Of a stretch of 64,000 nucleotides of DNA, positions 30,335 through 43,279 are shown one piece after another. The DNA lies in NCBI RefSeq assembly GCF_004011695.2, contig NC_082410.1:124001-188000 (forward strand), in the 5' to 3' direction. The first letter of the stretch is position 1; each line of letters opens with the position of its first letter. The notes beneath the pieces were generated by a model, which worked only from the letters and a program-made list of their open reading frames with translations, searched no databases and had not been told where the DNA came from. A program made the position numbers and the translations under genes. Source of the DNA: Ascochyta rabiei. Lineage: Eukaryota > Ascomycota > Dothideomycetes > Pleosporales > Didymellaceae.

Positions 30335-32197
30335 ACGTACTCCACGGGTGAGCGGATCAAACGGGTGAGCGGATCACTCTGCCAAGACCACACCAAATTT
30401 CTACCCTATTATAGCTCGTATTAGCCCACTTTAGCCTTATATATAGTAGTGCAGTACATAATATTATTTAGAAATATCTTCTACAGCCTTCTTACATATA
30501 CGTAAGTTATGTCTAATATTATAGCACTTTGTACAGCGTCTTTAGGTTACTTCCCCTTCTTTAGCACGCACTTGCTTCTTTACCTTCTTACTATTACTAC
30601 GCGCCCTAAACTTAGTTAGAGTAGTTAATTAAAGGCCTTCCTTAGCTGTTAGGACTCTCTCCTGCTGTAATTGCTTTCTTTTATGCAATTTACGTTGCAT
30701 AGCAGCCTTATTTACTGCTTAAAGCCTAGTAATCTCCCTTTAAGCTAACACTAGCTTATGCGCTACTATAGCTGCGCCTTTAGCAAGCTTTTTAAAGGCC
30801 TTAACTATTAAAGTTAGTAAGCTGCTTGCATGCCTTTAAATCCTCTCTTAAACCAGCGTTAATTGCGACCCTAATTGCAGGGTAGTGCTTAGGGTTTAGG
30901 ACTACTAGGGCTTATCTTCTACAGTAGGTAGCGGTAGGGTACGTAGGCGGACATCAAGACCTATTATAACCCGTTCTAGGTTAAGGGGGACTATTCTAGC
31001 GCCTTAGAAGCCTTCTTAGATATTGCTAGAAGTAAATGTCTCCTTATAGGCGTCTATAAAGTATAGTAGGAACTTAGTTTTAGTAATATAAGTAATGTAG
31101 TTATATATAAGATTCTTAGCTTAGCACCTATATACCTTCTTTAGAGGGGCAAAATAACCTATATCTAGTAGTTATAAGAGGTAAGATAAGTATAGAGGCA
31201 TACACAGTGTAACAATCTTTACTTCCTTACAGTATTGTTAGAAGTTAAGGGAGTTATAGCTCTTGTGGCTGTTAATAAGGAGCAGCTAGTACACTCCTTA
31301 GGTGCGCGTCTTTGTATAGGCATTAAAGTGCTTTAACTAGTCTAGACTAAGCTTGTTAGTAGTCCATCTGTTCTTAGAGACTCTAATAACCTAGTTATAG
31401 GGCAGATTGTCCTCTTTGTACCAGGCAGAGAGGTAGTTGCGGCCTTTAAAGATAATAAAGGGTAGAATAGCCTACCCTGTGCCATTAATGCCCTATATAA
31501 CCGTTGTCTACTCTTAATTGCCCTACTGCACTGCCTTTAGCTGTCCTTAACGCTCTAAGCCTGTAACAACTGCTCCTGTTAATATCTAGCCTATTATAAA
31601 GCCTGTCTTATTAAAGTTGTATGTGTTATTGTCCTAGATACTATACTTAGCTTTAACATTTGCTACAAGCCTAAACTAGCCCCTAATAATCTCTAGATCC
31701 TTATAGAGGGCTCTCTTGTAGTTATACTTACAATTAAACCTTACTTTAAGGTTAGGGCAGTGCTTAATAAACGTGTTAGGCCAGTTTATGTTAACATAGC
31801 CTATATTATGCTTAGCACGCAAAGAATTGGCTATATTAGCTACAGCAGCCAGCTAAGGGGCAAATCCTTATGTATCTAGCTTAAGGATATACTTAGCAAT
31901 TACGTCCTCCTTATTCTGGTCTATAATCTGTTAAACTGGCGTATAATTAGCTTGTGCAGGTTGTCCTGTGTATTAAGCATGTAGTATGCTGTAAGGCGCG
32001 TTATATATAGCTGCAGCGCGTTACACAGTAAGTATTGTGTCTTATTTAATTACCTGGAGCGCAAGCTGTATTGCAGCTTCTCTTAAGGGCGTAGATTGAT
32101 GTTGTTGTTGAGGCATTGCGTGGTAAGGTGGAGGTTTGGTGTGGTCTTGGCAGAGTGATCTGCTCACCCGTTTGATCCGCTCACCCGTGGAGTACGT
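30335..32197 (-). mobile_element. Fot1/pogo-type DNA transposon, RIP-inactivated
   Basis: Inverted repeats of about 63 bases at 30335-30397 and 32135-32197 differ at one site and are flanked by TA (30333-30334; 32198-32199), the Tc1/mariner-pogo target. Each end contains a direct repeat (ACGGGTGAGCGGATC twice). The 1.86-kb size fits Fot1. On the minus strand a transposase starts near 32115 (MPQQQHQSTPLREAAIQLAL) and keeps recognisable blocks such as YNFNKTGFIIG, AILPFIIFKGR, RWTTNKLSLDWLKHFN (with a stop at the Trp) and LLLINSHKSYNS. The last should be LLxDGHxSH, so the catalytic Asp has become Asn. Numerous TAG and TAA stops at Gln and Trp sites show RIP-type decay. It cannot encode active transposase but could be moved in trans. 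Confidence 0.9.
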
Positions 32198-33808
32198 TAT
32201 GATAATTATGCAACTTACAACAATAATAGGACTACATACCCTAAAGAAGGCTCCTAATTTGTTAATAAATCTGCTGTGCTAAAAACTCTTAGATCTAGAC
32301 CTGTATGCCCTAGTATTTTTAATCCTTTAGCTTATTAGCAGGTAATAGGTAAGGTGAAATACGTGTACAGGTACGGCTGTACCGGTGCGCCTATCTATAC
32401 TGTAAGCAAGAGCTTCCTGTTAACGTCTTATACTTACAATGAAAAGCTTTTAAAGTAGCTTGTCCAAGTGGCTAACCGGCCTTAACTAAGTTCAGCACTA
32501 TATAAGTGTGCATCAGCGGCGCTCCAGTTGGAAGTTGTTTTAAGAACTTCTTAGTACCCTTCCCTCTTACAACTACCTTCATGATTCTATGAATTTCCTG
32601 AAGGGAAACGTTATGTTAAGCCTTAAGGACTACGTAATAGGATAGAAATAAGAAGGGCTAAGTATAAAAGACAAAGTCCGCATGCTTAATAGATTGTGCT
32701 GTTTGCTGCGTATAACGTTCTGCTGTCGTAATAAGATTAGTAGTAGGAACATCCACTTACCTGTTTAGATGCTGGGTGGTACCAGCACTCAATGCAGTCA
32801 GGGCGTACTATTGAGGGCGAGATCGACTATGAACCTGTTTCTCGGGCGATTGCACCCCTCTGACTACCCTGGTACTTGTGCCGCCTTGGACAATGTGGCT
32901 GTTTCTCTTACGTGCTGGTAGATCTAAGATTACACGTACCTATGCAAAGAGGCCCCAAGAGCACGTTGCGCAGCCGTGGACCTAAAAATGGTCTCAGCAA
33001 TTGCACGATGGCGTTTCGTCATTTCACAATGATATGTACTTATCTATGAAACCATAACATTTCCTGTTGTGCAGGCTCACACTCTGTCCTTGAGGCAGAC
33101 GGCCGACGCATGTGCTGCCAGGGCGTCCTGTCGTTCTCACCTCCACCAGTTACAATCTCCGTTAGTCATATGTGGTGAGTTGATAAAATCATCAGACTGC
33201 CAGGTGGCCCTCGCAGTCGGTTGAATAGTTGATGGAGCTAGAGCAGAACCAAGAAGAACGAAAGGTCTTATTGATCAGCGATACAGCTATGGCAGCAGAT
33301 CTATCAGGGACTTCACCCTTTAAACTCATGATCCACTCAACCCGCAACGCTTTACTGTCCAACGTCCACACACCACACACGGCAGTACAACAACTCAATC
33401 TAGCGCCTCCGTCACCACGCTACCGAGTTACATTGCAAGCCATCTTCGTGACGGCGTAGTGAAGGCATTCATGTGCGATGTTGGATCGTCAGTTCCACGG
33501 AGATTTGTAAGGCGATGGGTTGAACGTACGGGCGAGCCGTGCAACTGGCGGTCATCTATGGAGAAGAGCGACACTGAATTTGATGACGAAGATACCTTTG
33601 GCTTGAAAGGTAGCATTGAATTCCTTCCTTTGGCGCAATTGCAAATGTTGCTGGACGATTTAAATTATTTCAAAAATGGACGTGCTAATATTACAACAGC
33701 GTTTTTGTAGTATTAAGCTAATAATTGATAGCTTACTTTAAGGGGATGCTCTCCTGACCTGATGCTACGTCTAGTTGGCCTGCTCCGTCCCCAAGCTCGC
33801 GAGCATCC
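32198..33808. other. gene-poor transition out of the AT-rich zone
   Basis: AT-rich near the transposon, more balanced after about 32750. A plus-strand frame at 33459-33710 (83 codons, start MKAFMCDVGSSVPRRF, acidic middle) may be an exon or a relic; not called. Confidence 0.35.
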
Positions 33809-34519
33809 ATGAACACCACTGGGCCCGCGAGCAATCCCGTTGCATTGATACGACCAGAACATATTATGCAGCGTATGTTCAACTGCAAAACCTTTGCACA
33901 TCTGCCAATTCCCATGACCAACACGGTCTCCACGCTGAGCCATCAATCATGGGACGATCTACTGCGCTCATGTTCCGCACCTGCTCTCAAGAACACAGAA
34001 GGCGACCTCGGTCGTCTTGGTGGCTCTCATCTCACCACTGTTCCTACAGAGGGCACGGATAAGATGAACTGCCCCAAGAAGAGTCTTTGGACACAAACTG
34101 TTAAGACCGCTTCGTTGGAGAGATGTGAGACGAGCCTGGAAGAACGATTGCAGTCGAGACCAGTGATCGCACCATCAACAAATTCCGCCCACCAAGAGCT
34201 GACCCAGTCGATCCTTGCGACGCATAGATCAAGCTCGGCTGCTGCCAATCCGAAAGTCGAAGGCATTATGCTCAGCTCTGTCGTCCACTTACAGTACACT
34301 ATCAAGGTTCCAGGAGACAACGGGAGAGTCTGGACAACCTTACATGTTAACGTGCCAGCCGAAGTGACAGTGAGGCTGCCTACCAATCAGCTTCAGACAG
34401 TAGTTGGATATCTTACCGAGTTTGCGTGGTTCGAATGCGGAGACCCCAGCATCCAGAGCGACAGCCAGGCCTTCTTCGAACACTTGCGAAACTCGTCAGT
34501 AGCCTTCTTTCCAGGCTAG
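33809..34519 (+). CDS. hypothetical protein, 236 residues
   Basis: A single open frame starting MNTTGPASNPVALIRPEHIM. The N-terminal part is Ser/Thr-rich and probably disordered. The C-terminal third (VVHLQYTIKVPGDNGRVW, TTLHVNVPAEVTVRLP, TVVGYLTEFAWFECG, SQAFFEHLRNSSVAF) alternates like a folded alpha/beta domain, which argues for a real protein. No family recognised, no signal peptide or membrane segment. Codons and composition are like those of normal genes rather than the AT-rich DNA upstream. Further exons on either side cannot be excluded. Confidence 0.45.
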   Translation: MNTTGPASNPVALIRPEHIMQRMFNCKTFAHLPIPMTNTVSTLSHQSWDDLLRSCSAPALKNTEGDLGRLGGSHLTTVPTEGTDKMNCPKKSLWTQTVKTASLERCETSLEERLQSRPVIAPSTNSAHQELTQSILATHRSSSAAANPKVEGIMLSSVVHLQYTIKVPGDNGRVWTTLHVNVPAEVTVRLPTNQLQTVVGYLTEFAWFECGDPSIQSDSQAFFEHLRNSSVAFFPG

Positions 34520-37052
34520 CTAAGTATAGTATTAGAGGATACCTTGCGGTGCTCAGTCATATCGACCGCTACGAGGTATTGCGATTTGGGAAGCGGGCCC
34601 AGGTACCGGGCATAAGCCGACACAAGGTTCTCATCAAGAGCGCAGGGCGTATGAGATGGGTAGAGGATCAGATATCGTACTCGCGATGCGATCACATCCT
34701 AAAGCCGCTGAAAGAGCTGAAGACAAGCTCGGTTGCACTGTCGTACGCCTACCGGGCCATTCCCACACCCAGGCGAATGGAACCGTGAACGATACAGGCC
34801 AGGGTGAGCTTGTGATAACACTCACTGGAAGGTCGTCGACTAAAGCTACACCAAGCAAGAGCAACGCTGCCATCTCCGAACTGTCAATGGGAGGCTCTGA
34901 GTCTCCAAGCGAATCCGGTCAGGGTACATTGGGGGGCTGCATGGTGCCAAAGTCGTGGCCCAAATGCCGATCTTCTGGGAGTGAAATCTTGTGATGCCGC
35001 ATTGTTCATGCACAAATGATGCCAATGAGTTGATGTGAGTCGCAGCCGTGTTTTGCAAGAGTAAAAAGGGATCGTCGGGCTTGGCCTCGACTAATGAAAC
35101 ACAACGATCGGAAACATAGGACCATGCAGTTCATCATGCCGCTGTTCCCGCAAACGCGGATGCCCAAAGTGAGGGGTAGGTGTGGTCAGAACCAGGTTTG
35201 TTTTCAAGCCATGCTTATACCTAGGGTGGATCAGTGTAGACTGCAAGGCGAAACAGTCAACATGCATCACCCCTACATACATGCGGACAACGAGGAGGTT
35301 AGGTACAACAGGCACTCACTGTTCATGCTGAAAGCTGGGGAGAGTTTGGCTGGACAAGCTGCAGAGAACCGGGGATCCGGGCTCTCTCTGCTGAATGGAC
35401 GGAGGACGCTCCGAACGCTGTCCATCGTGGCGTGACGGCATGGCATAACGTCGAATTTCTTGTGCACGGACCCGGTCATCGAGAGACGAGTATTTGCGTA
35501 AGCGATGGCTAGAATGCCTGAGGGATAACGCGGATCGTCCATCTATTTCGGCGCGGGCACTCGGCGCGGGCACTCGGCAGCTGACGGATAGCTGATGGTC
35601 GATACTGCTGGGTAGGGAGCACTCGACTGCTTATTTGTGGTTTCCACATGTTCGTCACGATAGGTAGCACAAGTTCGTGGCGAGCCTCGCCGGCCGAGTA
35701 CACCGACCCAACAACTCTTGCTGCATCACTGTGCGATTCCACTGGCCGAAGCTCACCTCGTGCATGGCGCTCCTCGGACAAGTGGGAAGCTCCGTGACGT
35801 CTTCCAAACGACCTTGGCTTCAAAAACTGCCGTGAGGCGAACCCTGGTTCACGAGACGTTAGTCTACCTAGATCTGCGTAGCTCACACAAGCACGGAAGG
35901 GTCCCTGTGTGGCGGCCCGCCTGCTGAAGCAGCCTTGAAGATAGCGGCCTGATGGCAGTGCAAGTGTCCATGCTTTGGAATGTGGAGTCCAGTACCAGCC
36001 TAGCATTGTACGTCTGGTATTGCGATGAACCGTGAGCGCCAGGCCAATCAAAGGTCGTCGACTACACGCCTCATGGCGAACAGAAGTTATTGGCCACGGT
36101 AGCCGGCACACGAAGATGCAGCTGTTGTCATCCCATGTGGCGTGCTCGTTTAACTCCGGATGCAGGTACGTGGTGGTTATCCTGGCAGCAGAGGCGCAGG
36201 GAAAGAGAAAGGATCGTCGGAGATTTAATGTCGTCGCTCACGTGATGACATCGAAACCACAACGCGCGACGGGCACAGCTTCGTCGTCGTACAGCAGCAG
36301 AGGAGAGGTTGGTGATCGTCCCAGGGGTACGCGAGTCCGGACTTCTGGTGAACACGAAACTGCTCTCGTCATGGTCGCAAGGCCCGCGAGGTCGACACGC
36401 GGTAAAAGCAAGAGAGCGCAGTGCAGCATTTTCAGACTTTAGCCGCTTCTGTGCAAGCTGCAGCCGTAGGCTCCGCCGGAAGCTGCTTTTTATGCCTGCC
36501 CCTAGCGCACTGCCAAATCGGGCTGCGAGACCGTCCCTCCCGCGGCTGGTCGGTTTCGAAGTTTGGTTCTGTGGTTGGGCCTGTGTCTTGCCTGCACGCT
36601 CTCTGCCGTGTACCCTGCAGCTAGAACCACAGCAAGAAGCTGCCTCGGTCATTGAGGCTTTCGACCTCCGCCACTCCGGATGTTGTGAATGGCTGCCACG
36701 GAGCCGTGAAGGTCAGCGACGGGCATTCCCAGCCAACTTGTGATTTGCAAGTGCAACAAGACCATACCGGTAGCTTCTGACATCCCGGCAGCAGACAGGT
36801 CAATCGCCTGGGTGTTTTCCAGGCCCGGTAAGGATGTGCGGCAGAGATTCCTTTGGGGCACACTGCCCTGAAACGGCCGGTTCCTACATGCTCAGGAACC
36901 ATTGATGGATCCACTTCACGTGGCGAGTTCCCGATAGCCACGGTCGAGTCCCATCGCTGTCAGATTATAGAACCGCCCCGACCCCTTAGGTGAACAGGTC
37001 TGGTTCTGGGGTCTTCCTCTTCCTTCAAGGTCCATGCGAAAGGCAGAACACC
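34520..37052. other. long region without supported genes
   Basis: Many overlapping open frames on both strands (for example minus 36111-35509, about 200 codons) are rich in Arg, Ser and Pro and lack motifs; I treat them as chance. A plus frame at 34656-34994 (start MGRGSDIVLAMRSHP) could be an exon. A doubled GGCGCGGGCACTC occurs near 35550-35575. The right part is the promoter of the receptor gene. Confidence 0.35.
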
Positions 37053-38358
37053 ATGGCGATCCCTAATCGTGGACCCGAACTCGTTGGCGTCAACATTGCT
37101 TTTGTGGCTACGGCCGTCATTGCGAACGCCTTGCGATGCATCGTTCGCGTGAAAATGGTAAAAGCGTTTGGCACGGATGACTGGCTCATGGTTGCTTCCA
37201 CAGTAAGTGGCTCTGAGCAAACTACGTCTTGTACAACCACTGACTGTCTACAGATATTCTTCATCGGTTACGTCATCTCCTCGACGATAGGAGCACACTA
37301 CGGTACCGGCCGCCATCACGATAATCTCGAGGACTGGCAGGTTGAGAGAGCGAGGAAATGCTGGTTCTACTGCTACCTCTTCTATTGCTGCTCTATGATC
37401 TTGTCCAAGATCTCCATCGGTTGCTTCCTCCTACGCATCTCTGTCAAGCGTGTCCACACCATGATCATCTACGCCGCCATGTTCGTCTCGACCTTTGCGT
37501 GCACGGCATTCTTTTTCGTCACTCTCTTCCAGTGTAACCCCGTCAAATTCTTCTGGGAAAAATCCCTCGAGGACGGGACCTGCATCGACAACCGCGTCAT
37601 CATCGCTCTTGGCTTCGTCTACAGCATCTTCAGCATCATCGCAGATTTCACTTTCGCCCTTCTTCCCGCTTTTCTGGTCTGGAACCTGCAGCTGAAGAGG
37701 AGAACAAAGATCGCCCTAATTCCACTCCTTACCATGGGCTGTGTTGCCAGCGCTGCCGTCATTGCTCGATTGCCTTTCCTTCCCAAGCTCAACTCGCCCG
37801 ACTTCCTCTGTAAGTAGCTCCGCTGCAGCGTCACGTCTATGCTTCTGCTAATACCAACAAGGGGATACCATTGATATCGCCATCTGGTCTACAGTAGAAC
37901 AGGGCCTCGCCATCACCGCTGGCAGTCTTGCGACCCTTCGCCCTCTCTTTGCTTTGGTCATGCATCAACTCGGCCTCTCGACACGCCCCACTCAACCGCG
38001 GCCTTCCCATTACGGCCTGCAGACCCCTCCTGCCAGTCAGCTGCTCAGCAGTCGACGTAGAGGAAGTAAGAGTGGCCCCGACATGTACGGGTTATCGAAC
38101 GTGCAAGAAACAAGAATATCAGACGACTCTCTTGCAAAGGAATCGAGCTTCCCCAAGTCGCCCAATTGGTTCAACGGTGAAGGCCAGCAGAGCATGACGA
38201 GGAGCCAAGTGAGGAGCGACAACGAGAGCGAACGGAGTCTGAAGCTCAAGGGCTCGAGAAACAGCGACGACGATCAGATGCACATTATGGTCTCGAAGAC
38301 CTTCTGGGTTGACGAGGAGCAGGCATCGATAGCTTCCCGAGGGCGGGTTTTTACATGA
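37053..38358 (+). CDS. PTH11-like / rhodopsin-domain integral membrane protein
   Basis: Exons 37053-37202, 37254-37809 and 37862-38358 give 400 residues. I chose MAIPNRGPELVGVNIAFV as the start; an in-frame ATG at 36990 would add 21 residues before the first membrane segment. Seven hydrophobic segments follow the fungal rhodopsin-domain pattern (PF20684): VKAFGTDDWLMVAS after TM1, AHYGTGRHHDNL, CWFYCYLFYCCSMILSKISI, LFQCNPVKFFWE, CIDNRVIIALGF, DFTFALLPAFLVWNLQLKRRTK, and DTIDIAIWSTVEQGLAI with ITAGSLATLRPL. The tail is long, Ser-rich and cytosolic. No CFEM domain is present. Such proteins are candidate G-protein-coupled receptors, and PTH11 relatives sense surfaces or hosts; ligand here unknown. 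Introns are 51 and 52 bases. Confidence 0.9.
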
Positions 38359-40500
38359 CATAATACTGTACAACGATCACGACACGAACATACCCCTAAT
38401 TGATATTCTACCAACGCAGTTTTTCCAACTGCAATGAGCATCTCTGCGTTCAAACATTCGCGCCCTGTCTGTTGTTATCAAAGACCTGGTATATATCATC
38501 CACACCGCTGCAGCTCAATGTCCAGATCCAGACGAAACGTCAAAGCAGCAAGATTGCGCGCGACAGCCTACCTACCTGATGTGGTCTGACAGCCTGCCTT
38601 GACGCATAGCCGCCCACCAGGGGCAGAAATCGACGCCAACTGCAAACGGCCCACCGAGCACAGCATCCGACTGGCCAGGAGACATGAGTGCAGCAAGAAT
38701 TCCTGATGGAGCGATGCACTGAGCTCGGTCCAATTCCACTGCTTGCTCGCAGAGACAGACAGACGAGCGGCGCAGGCTACCATTCATTGCATCATTGCAA
38801 CCTGTCACGCCAACGCGAAACACAACGATCACAAATCAGTCCCAACAGAACTCAACTGCCGGCATGCCTGTCCTCACGTGCAGCCTCCACGCCGTGTCCC
38901 ACGATGCCCTGGTATGGATCGCAGAGGCAGGATGGCCGTTTCAAATTCACGTACCTACAGACGACCGCATCCTGAATCCAGCATGCTGCGTCCAGCATCC
39001 CTCCGCGGAGGCCCCTTGATGCGTTCAAAACCCTCCACGCCGCAGGCGCAGAACACGCAGTCGCACCGCCAACGGAAAACCAAAGGACGTCGCCGTCTTG
39101 GCTCCCGCGGGGGGGGAGGGGGTCACAGTGATCACAGTGATCTCTGTCAAGGGCGCAGATGGCCCTGTGGATCATTTGCGTTGGGCCTGACATCCAGGCA
39201 CGGCGCGGGGTGGTTGTGCATTCGGTATTTTTGACGAGTGCAGTCCGCTAGCTCGAGCCCTCGCTTGTGGCAGGTACGAGCTCTGGCTGGGCCTCGGCTG
39301 CACGCCTCCACGGCCGCGTCGAGTGAAAATGCCGGTGCGAGTCATGCATGGTGGGCGGGCACGGGGGTTTTGACTCCTTGGGTCGGAGGCGGCAACGTGC
39401 GAGCAGGGATTCCGCTGTTTCGAGTGCGGAGTGGCTTCCTGAGCGCTGGGATTGGGATTGGGATGGGTGCCGCTGCCGCTGCCGCGCTATAGCCAAGCTG
39501 CACGTGTTTCCTCAATTCACATCGTCGCCTTCGTCGTCTTGCGACTGTGGAACTCGCTGTGCCATGTCGCCGTTCGCCTCCGCGCAGTCACGGACGGCAT
39601 CGCAGGTAACAATGCCTTTATCCACAACTCCACCATCTCCCTCCACCTCCCGAAACCTACCCAATCTTTCAGCTCCCGCGCCTTTCTTATGATTTGGAAG
39701 AGCGGTACGTCACTGCCCGCGCCAAGCGGCGGCCTCGAGGGCGTAGCGTACCAAGACCAGGCTGGCCGCAACGCCATTTCATTGGCTGACGCCATCGCGA
39801 TCTCCGGCACTGAGAGAGACGGTACCACCGCGCAGTTTCCACACGGCTGGAATTATCTGGGACCGATGCAAAGGCCCGCGCTGATGACGGGTCCACGGCA
39901 TGGCGACGGCTTCTGGCTCGCTCCTGGGATGTACCGCGCGTGTACCGCAGGTGAGGCGAGACTCAAAGTGCCCATGTCCTCCTGCGCCACTCGAATGGCT
40001 TCGATGGCGCAGACGAAGTGGCGCAGCTTGCCGAATCACCACACACAGGCCCTTCTTCGTTTCTTGTGGAGATGAATTGCACTTTGAGCGTTGCTCGAGC
40101 TGGAAACGAAGATGTTGAGATGGCTGGTTGGTGAGACTTCAGCTGTTCACCTAAAGTCTCACTCAGAGCCACAAGGGACCGCCGTGCGAGAGTACGCTGC
40201 AAGCTGTTTGGACGTCAGGGGCTTGTAGAGAGTGCCATGTCATCTGCTAACGGCATTCTTCCTGTCGTGACTTGACACAGAGCGCTCAGTCGAGACGACC
40301 GCGAGCACTGGGTCGTCCATTTGCACTGCGAAGTGGTAAGGAATCTAGTGTACTACAAGGTGCCGGCTGTACGTTTAAGCATGTTGTTCTGTCTGATGCT
40401 ACAAATCCATTTTGCTTGCGAATGCTGTATGCATATAACCTGTTCTTACACGCCTGAAGAATATTCGTACACGCTAATTTTCATGACCCTATATGCCGGC
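38359..40500. other. intergenic region without supported genes
   Basis: Open frames are short, overlap on both strands and lack motifs. A run of G lies near 39106-39115, a doubled TCACAGTGA near 39122-39140, and GGGATT/GCCGCT short repeats near 39450-39485. Confidence 0.35.
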
Positions 40501-41819
40501 TCATCTCGACGACCTTGCCGTCTGCCTCTTGATTCTCGCTTCCTCGACCACCTTCGGTGGTCTTCTCAACACGACGGGTCCCTTCACAACCGGTCTCCTG
40601 ATTGTTCCCCGTGGGGCAGCAGCAGCCATCTCTGCTTTCTCGTCCTTCACTTGCTTGTTGGTCTGGCTCTTGATTCTCATTGCAACTTCCTCCCACACGC
40701 CTGGTACGCCCGTCTTCGCGGTGAACATCTTCCCCTCCTTGACAAAGAACTTATATCTGGGTTCAGCAATGACCTCCAGCATGCGCATCCAAAGACCCTT
40801 CTCCCTCTGTCGCTTCGCCCACTCATCGGTTTTGGGAATCTCGAGGTTGGCGAGGCGGAACTTCATGGGTGGTAGAGCGCGCAGTTCGTGCAGAAAGGCT
40901 GTGGTGTTCTTGCGGAAAGGAAAGATGCGGAGGGTTACAAACTCAAGTTTCGTGTTGGCGGTGGTGCTGGTGCTGGCGGGGTTGTTGAGCGAGCGTGCGA
41001 AGTTCATGAGGTTTTGGCGGCTGCGGCGTGCGTGTTCGGGGATCTGGAGGAAGACTTGGTGCGCGAAGGGTGCGGTCACGTAGGCCATTGTCAGAGTAGG
41101 TATCGTTCCGAGGACACCGACTGCAACTTGTTAGGACATGGTCAAAGTAAAGGAAGCCGGACCATGGTGATGTGCTTGAGATGAAGGAATAACAGCGCAC
41201 AGGACGTTCGTGTAGATACACGGCGGAGGCGAGACATAGCTCAGCAGACTTCAGAATAAAACTTTGAATGAAGATCAAACGGCAAAAGCTCAAGCACAAG
41301 AGCAGCGTGAGATGGAAGAAGCCAAGGACAGCAAAGATCAATGGAGATGGTGCGGGCAAGCGAGTACATAAGAGACGGGGCGGCAAAGAACAGCTTCTTA
41401 CCCAAGATGGCCTGTGCCTTCCTCAGATTAGGATCAGGTTGATTCTCGTTGTTCCACAGCGGTGGCACTGCAAAGACCAGTGTTGTTCCGAACTGCAGTA
41501 GTGCCATAGCCTTCCAGAATGACACCCAGGTGGTGCGTGTATCACCAGCATCGTAGATCAACAGTCGCGACTTGTACACTATGAGGGAATCAGCCACCTG
41601 TACTTTATGTCTCAAGTGCCATTGATCCAGTGGCTACCTACTCCGGTCCCTCTCGGTGTTCTTGGCTGCTGCGCGTAGTGCTGGCGATGTGGAAAATTTA
41701 CGCTGACAGCTTCTGCAGATGAACTGCGCTATACGCAGCTTCGGCGCCTGTTGCATGCTCTGCACCCATGGTGGCGAGCCCTTGAAGGCAGTCGAAAACG
41801 CGAGGATTCTTGACTGCAT
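40501..41819 (-). CDS. mitochondrial membrane protein, TMEM70/Mrx15-like
   Basis: The likely start is MQSRILAFSTAFKGSPPWVQ (41819), an Arg-rich N-terminus ending CQRKFSTSPALRAA, typical of mitochondrial import. An intron (GTAGGT...CATAG) leads to MYKSRLLIYDAGDTRTTWVS, FWKAMALLQFGTTLVFAVPP and WNNENQPDPNLRKA, the first membrane hairpin of the TMEM70/TMEM186 family. The last exon starts about 41127 with VGVLGTIPTLTMAYVTAPFA and continues HQVFLQIPEHARRSRQ, TLRIFPFRKNTTAF and EPRYKFFVKEGKMFT, ending with a basic tail. An ATG at 41891 would add 24 residues. Internal exon limits between about 41405 and 41127 are unresolved. Relatives act in mitochondrial gene expression or ATP synthase assembly. 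Confidence 0.7.
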
Positions 41820-42064
41820 CTCAATTGATGGTAGAACGACCGGAGACAAGATTGACGCGTGATGAGAGTCGCTCTCGGCTAGACTTGCCACTTGAGCACG
41901 CTATCACGTGGCGGTTTTGGACCCTGGATCTGGCGTGGGATGTGACCACGATTCAGGACCGAATGGTGCTCGTACTTCGGCGCCAACATGCTCATCGCCC
42001 GGGTGGATGCCTTTGCATAATCTTCTTTGGTTGTGCAAGTTTCCAATGTGAAATAACTGCAACC

Positions 42065-43279
42065 ATGTATTTCGCTCTTGCCCTGCTGTCGCTTGTTTCG
42101 ATCTTCTCCCGCAGTCTTGCCTACCATGACCTCAGCGACGATTCGCTCAAGAGCCTTCCCAGCCCAGGCGATGACTTCAACATCAAGACTGGAGCACTGC
42201 TGGCGCCCATTCTACGACCGCGGGTGTCAGGGACGGAGGGCAATGTGGCGGTGCGACAGCATTTCATCGACTTCTTCAAGACGCACCTGCCGGAATGGCG
42301 CATTGAGCTGCACAACTCAACTTCTACGACGCCAGTGAGCAAGGGGAAGGAAGTGCCTTTCGTCAACCTGATTGCAACTCGCGATCCGCCTGGAACCAAT
42401 GAGGGCGATGTCTCCCGGCTGGCACTGGTAGCGCACTACGACAGCAAACTCACACCGAAAGGATTTATTGGTGCAACAGACAGCGCAGCGCCGTGCGCCA
42501 TGCTGCTACACGCTGCGCGCACACTTGATGCGGCGTTGACCAAGAAGTGGGCGGGAGGAGCCGGCGACGACCTGGATGTGGGGCACAAGGGCGTGCAGAT
42601 ATTGTTGCTGGACGGCGAGGAGGCCTTCAGGAGCTGGACCGACTCAGACAGCCTGTACGGCGCACGGTAAGGAATCGCATGGGGATGAAGCTGTTCACGC
42701 ATTCTGACTTGACGCAGTGCTCTGGCTGAAGATTGGGAATCAACTTTCCACACGGCCGCCTCGACATACCGTACGCCCCTCGACTCGATGGAGCTCTTTG
42801 TGCTGCTCGATCTACTGGGCTCCGCCGGCCCACGCGTACCTTCGTACTTCAAGACAACTCATTGGGCATACAAGCATATGGCTACTGTCGAAGACCGCCT
42901 GCGCAAGCTCAAGCTGCTACGCTCATCGCCGAACCACCCTGATCGCATGGCGAAGCGTGAAAACAAGAAGCCGCGCGCCGAGCCGCACTTCCTATACGAA
43001 AAGAACAAAGCCGACAGTTCTTTCATGGGCGGCTTTGTGCAGGACGACCATGTGCCTTTCATGGCGAGAGGTGTGGAGATTCTGCACATCATTCCAACGC
43101 CATTTCCACGAGTGTGGCATGAGATTGAGGATGATGGAGAGCATTTAGATATGGACACTGTAGAAGATTGGACGAAGATAGTCACAGCATTCGCAGCTGA
43201 GTGGATGGAGTTGGAAGGCTTCTTGGACTTCAAAGCAGAGAGGCGACGGGATTCGGTAGTGGAGAAGTCGGAACTGTAA
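42065..43279 (+). CDS. glutaminyl-peptide cyclotransferase (M28-type QC), secretory
   Basis: Exons 42065-42666 and 42718-43279 (51-base intron) give 387 residues. A signal peptide (MYFALALLSLVSIFSRSLA) precedes an M28-fold catalytic domain. The zinc site matches glutaminyl cyclases: D139 in GATDSAAP, E186 in LLLDGEEAF (E185 being the catalytic acid) and H312 in QDDHVPF. VAHYDSK takes the place of the usual zinc-binding HxD peptidase motif. The enzyme converts N-terminal Gln to pyroglutamate on secreted peptides, in the ER/Golgi or outside the cell. The length is normal and all key residues are present. It is divergent from the TMEM70-like gene, with about 245 bases between starts. Confidence 0.9.

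Noticed and set aside
35509..36111. A 200-codon minus-strand frame
   Set aside because: Arg/Ser-rich, no motif, overlapped by other frames and lacking intron or promoter cues; treated as chance.
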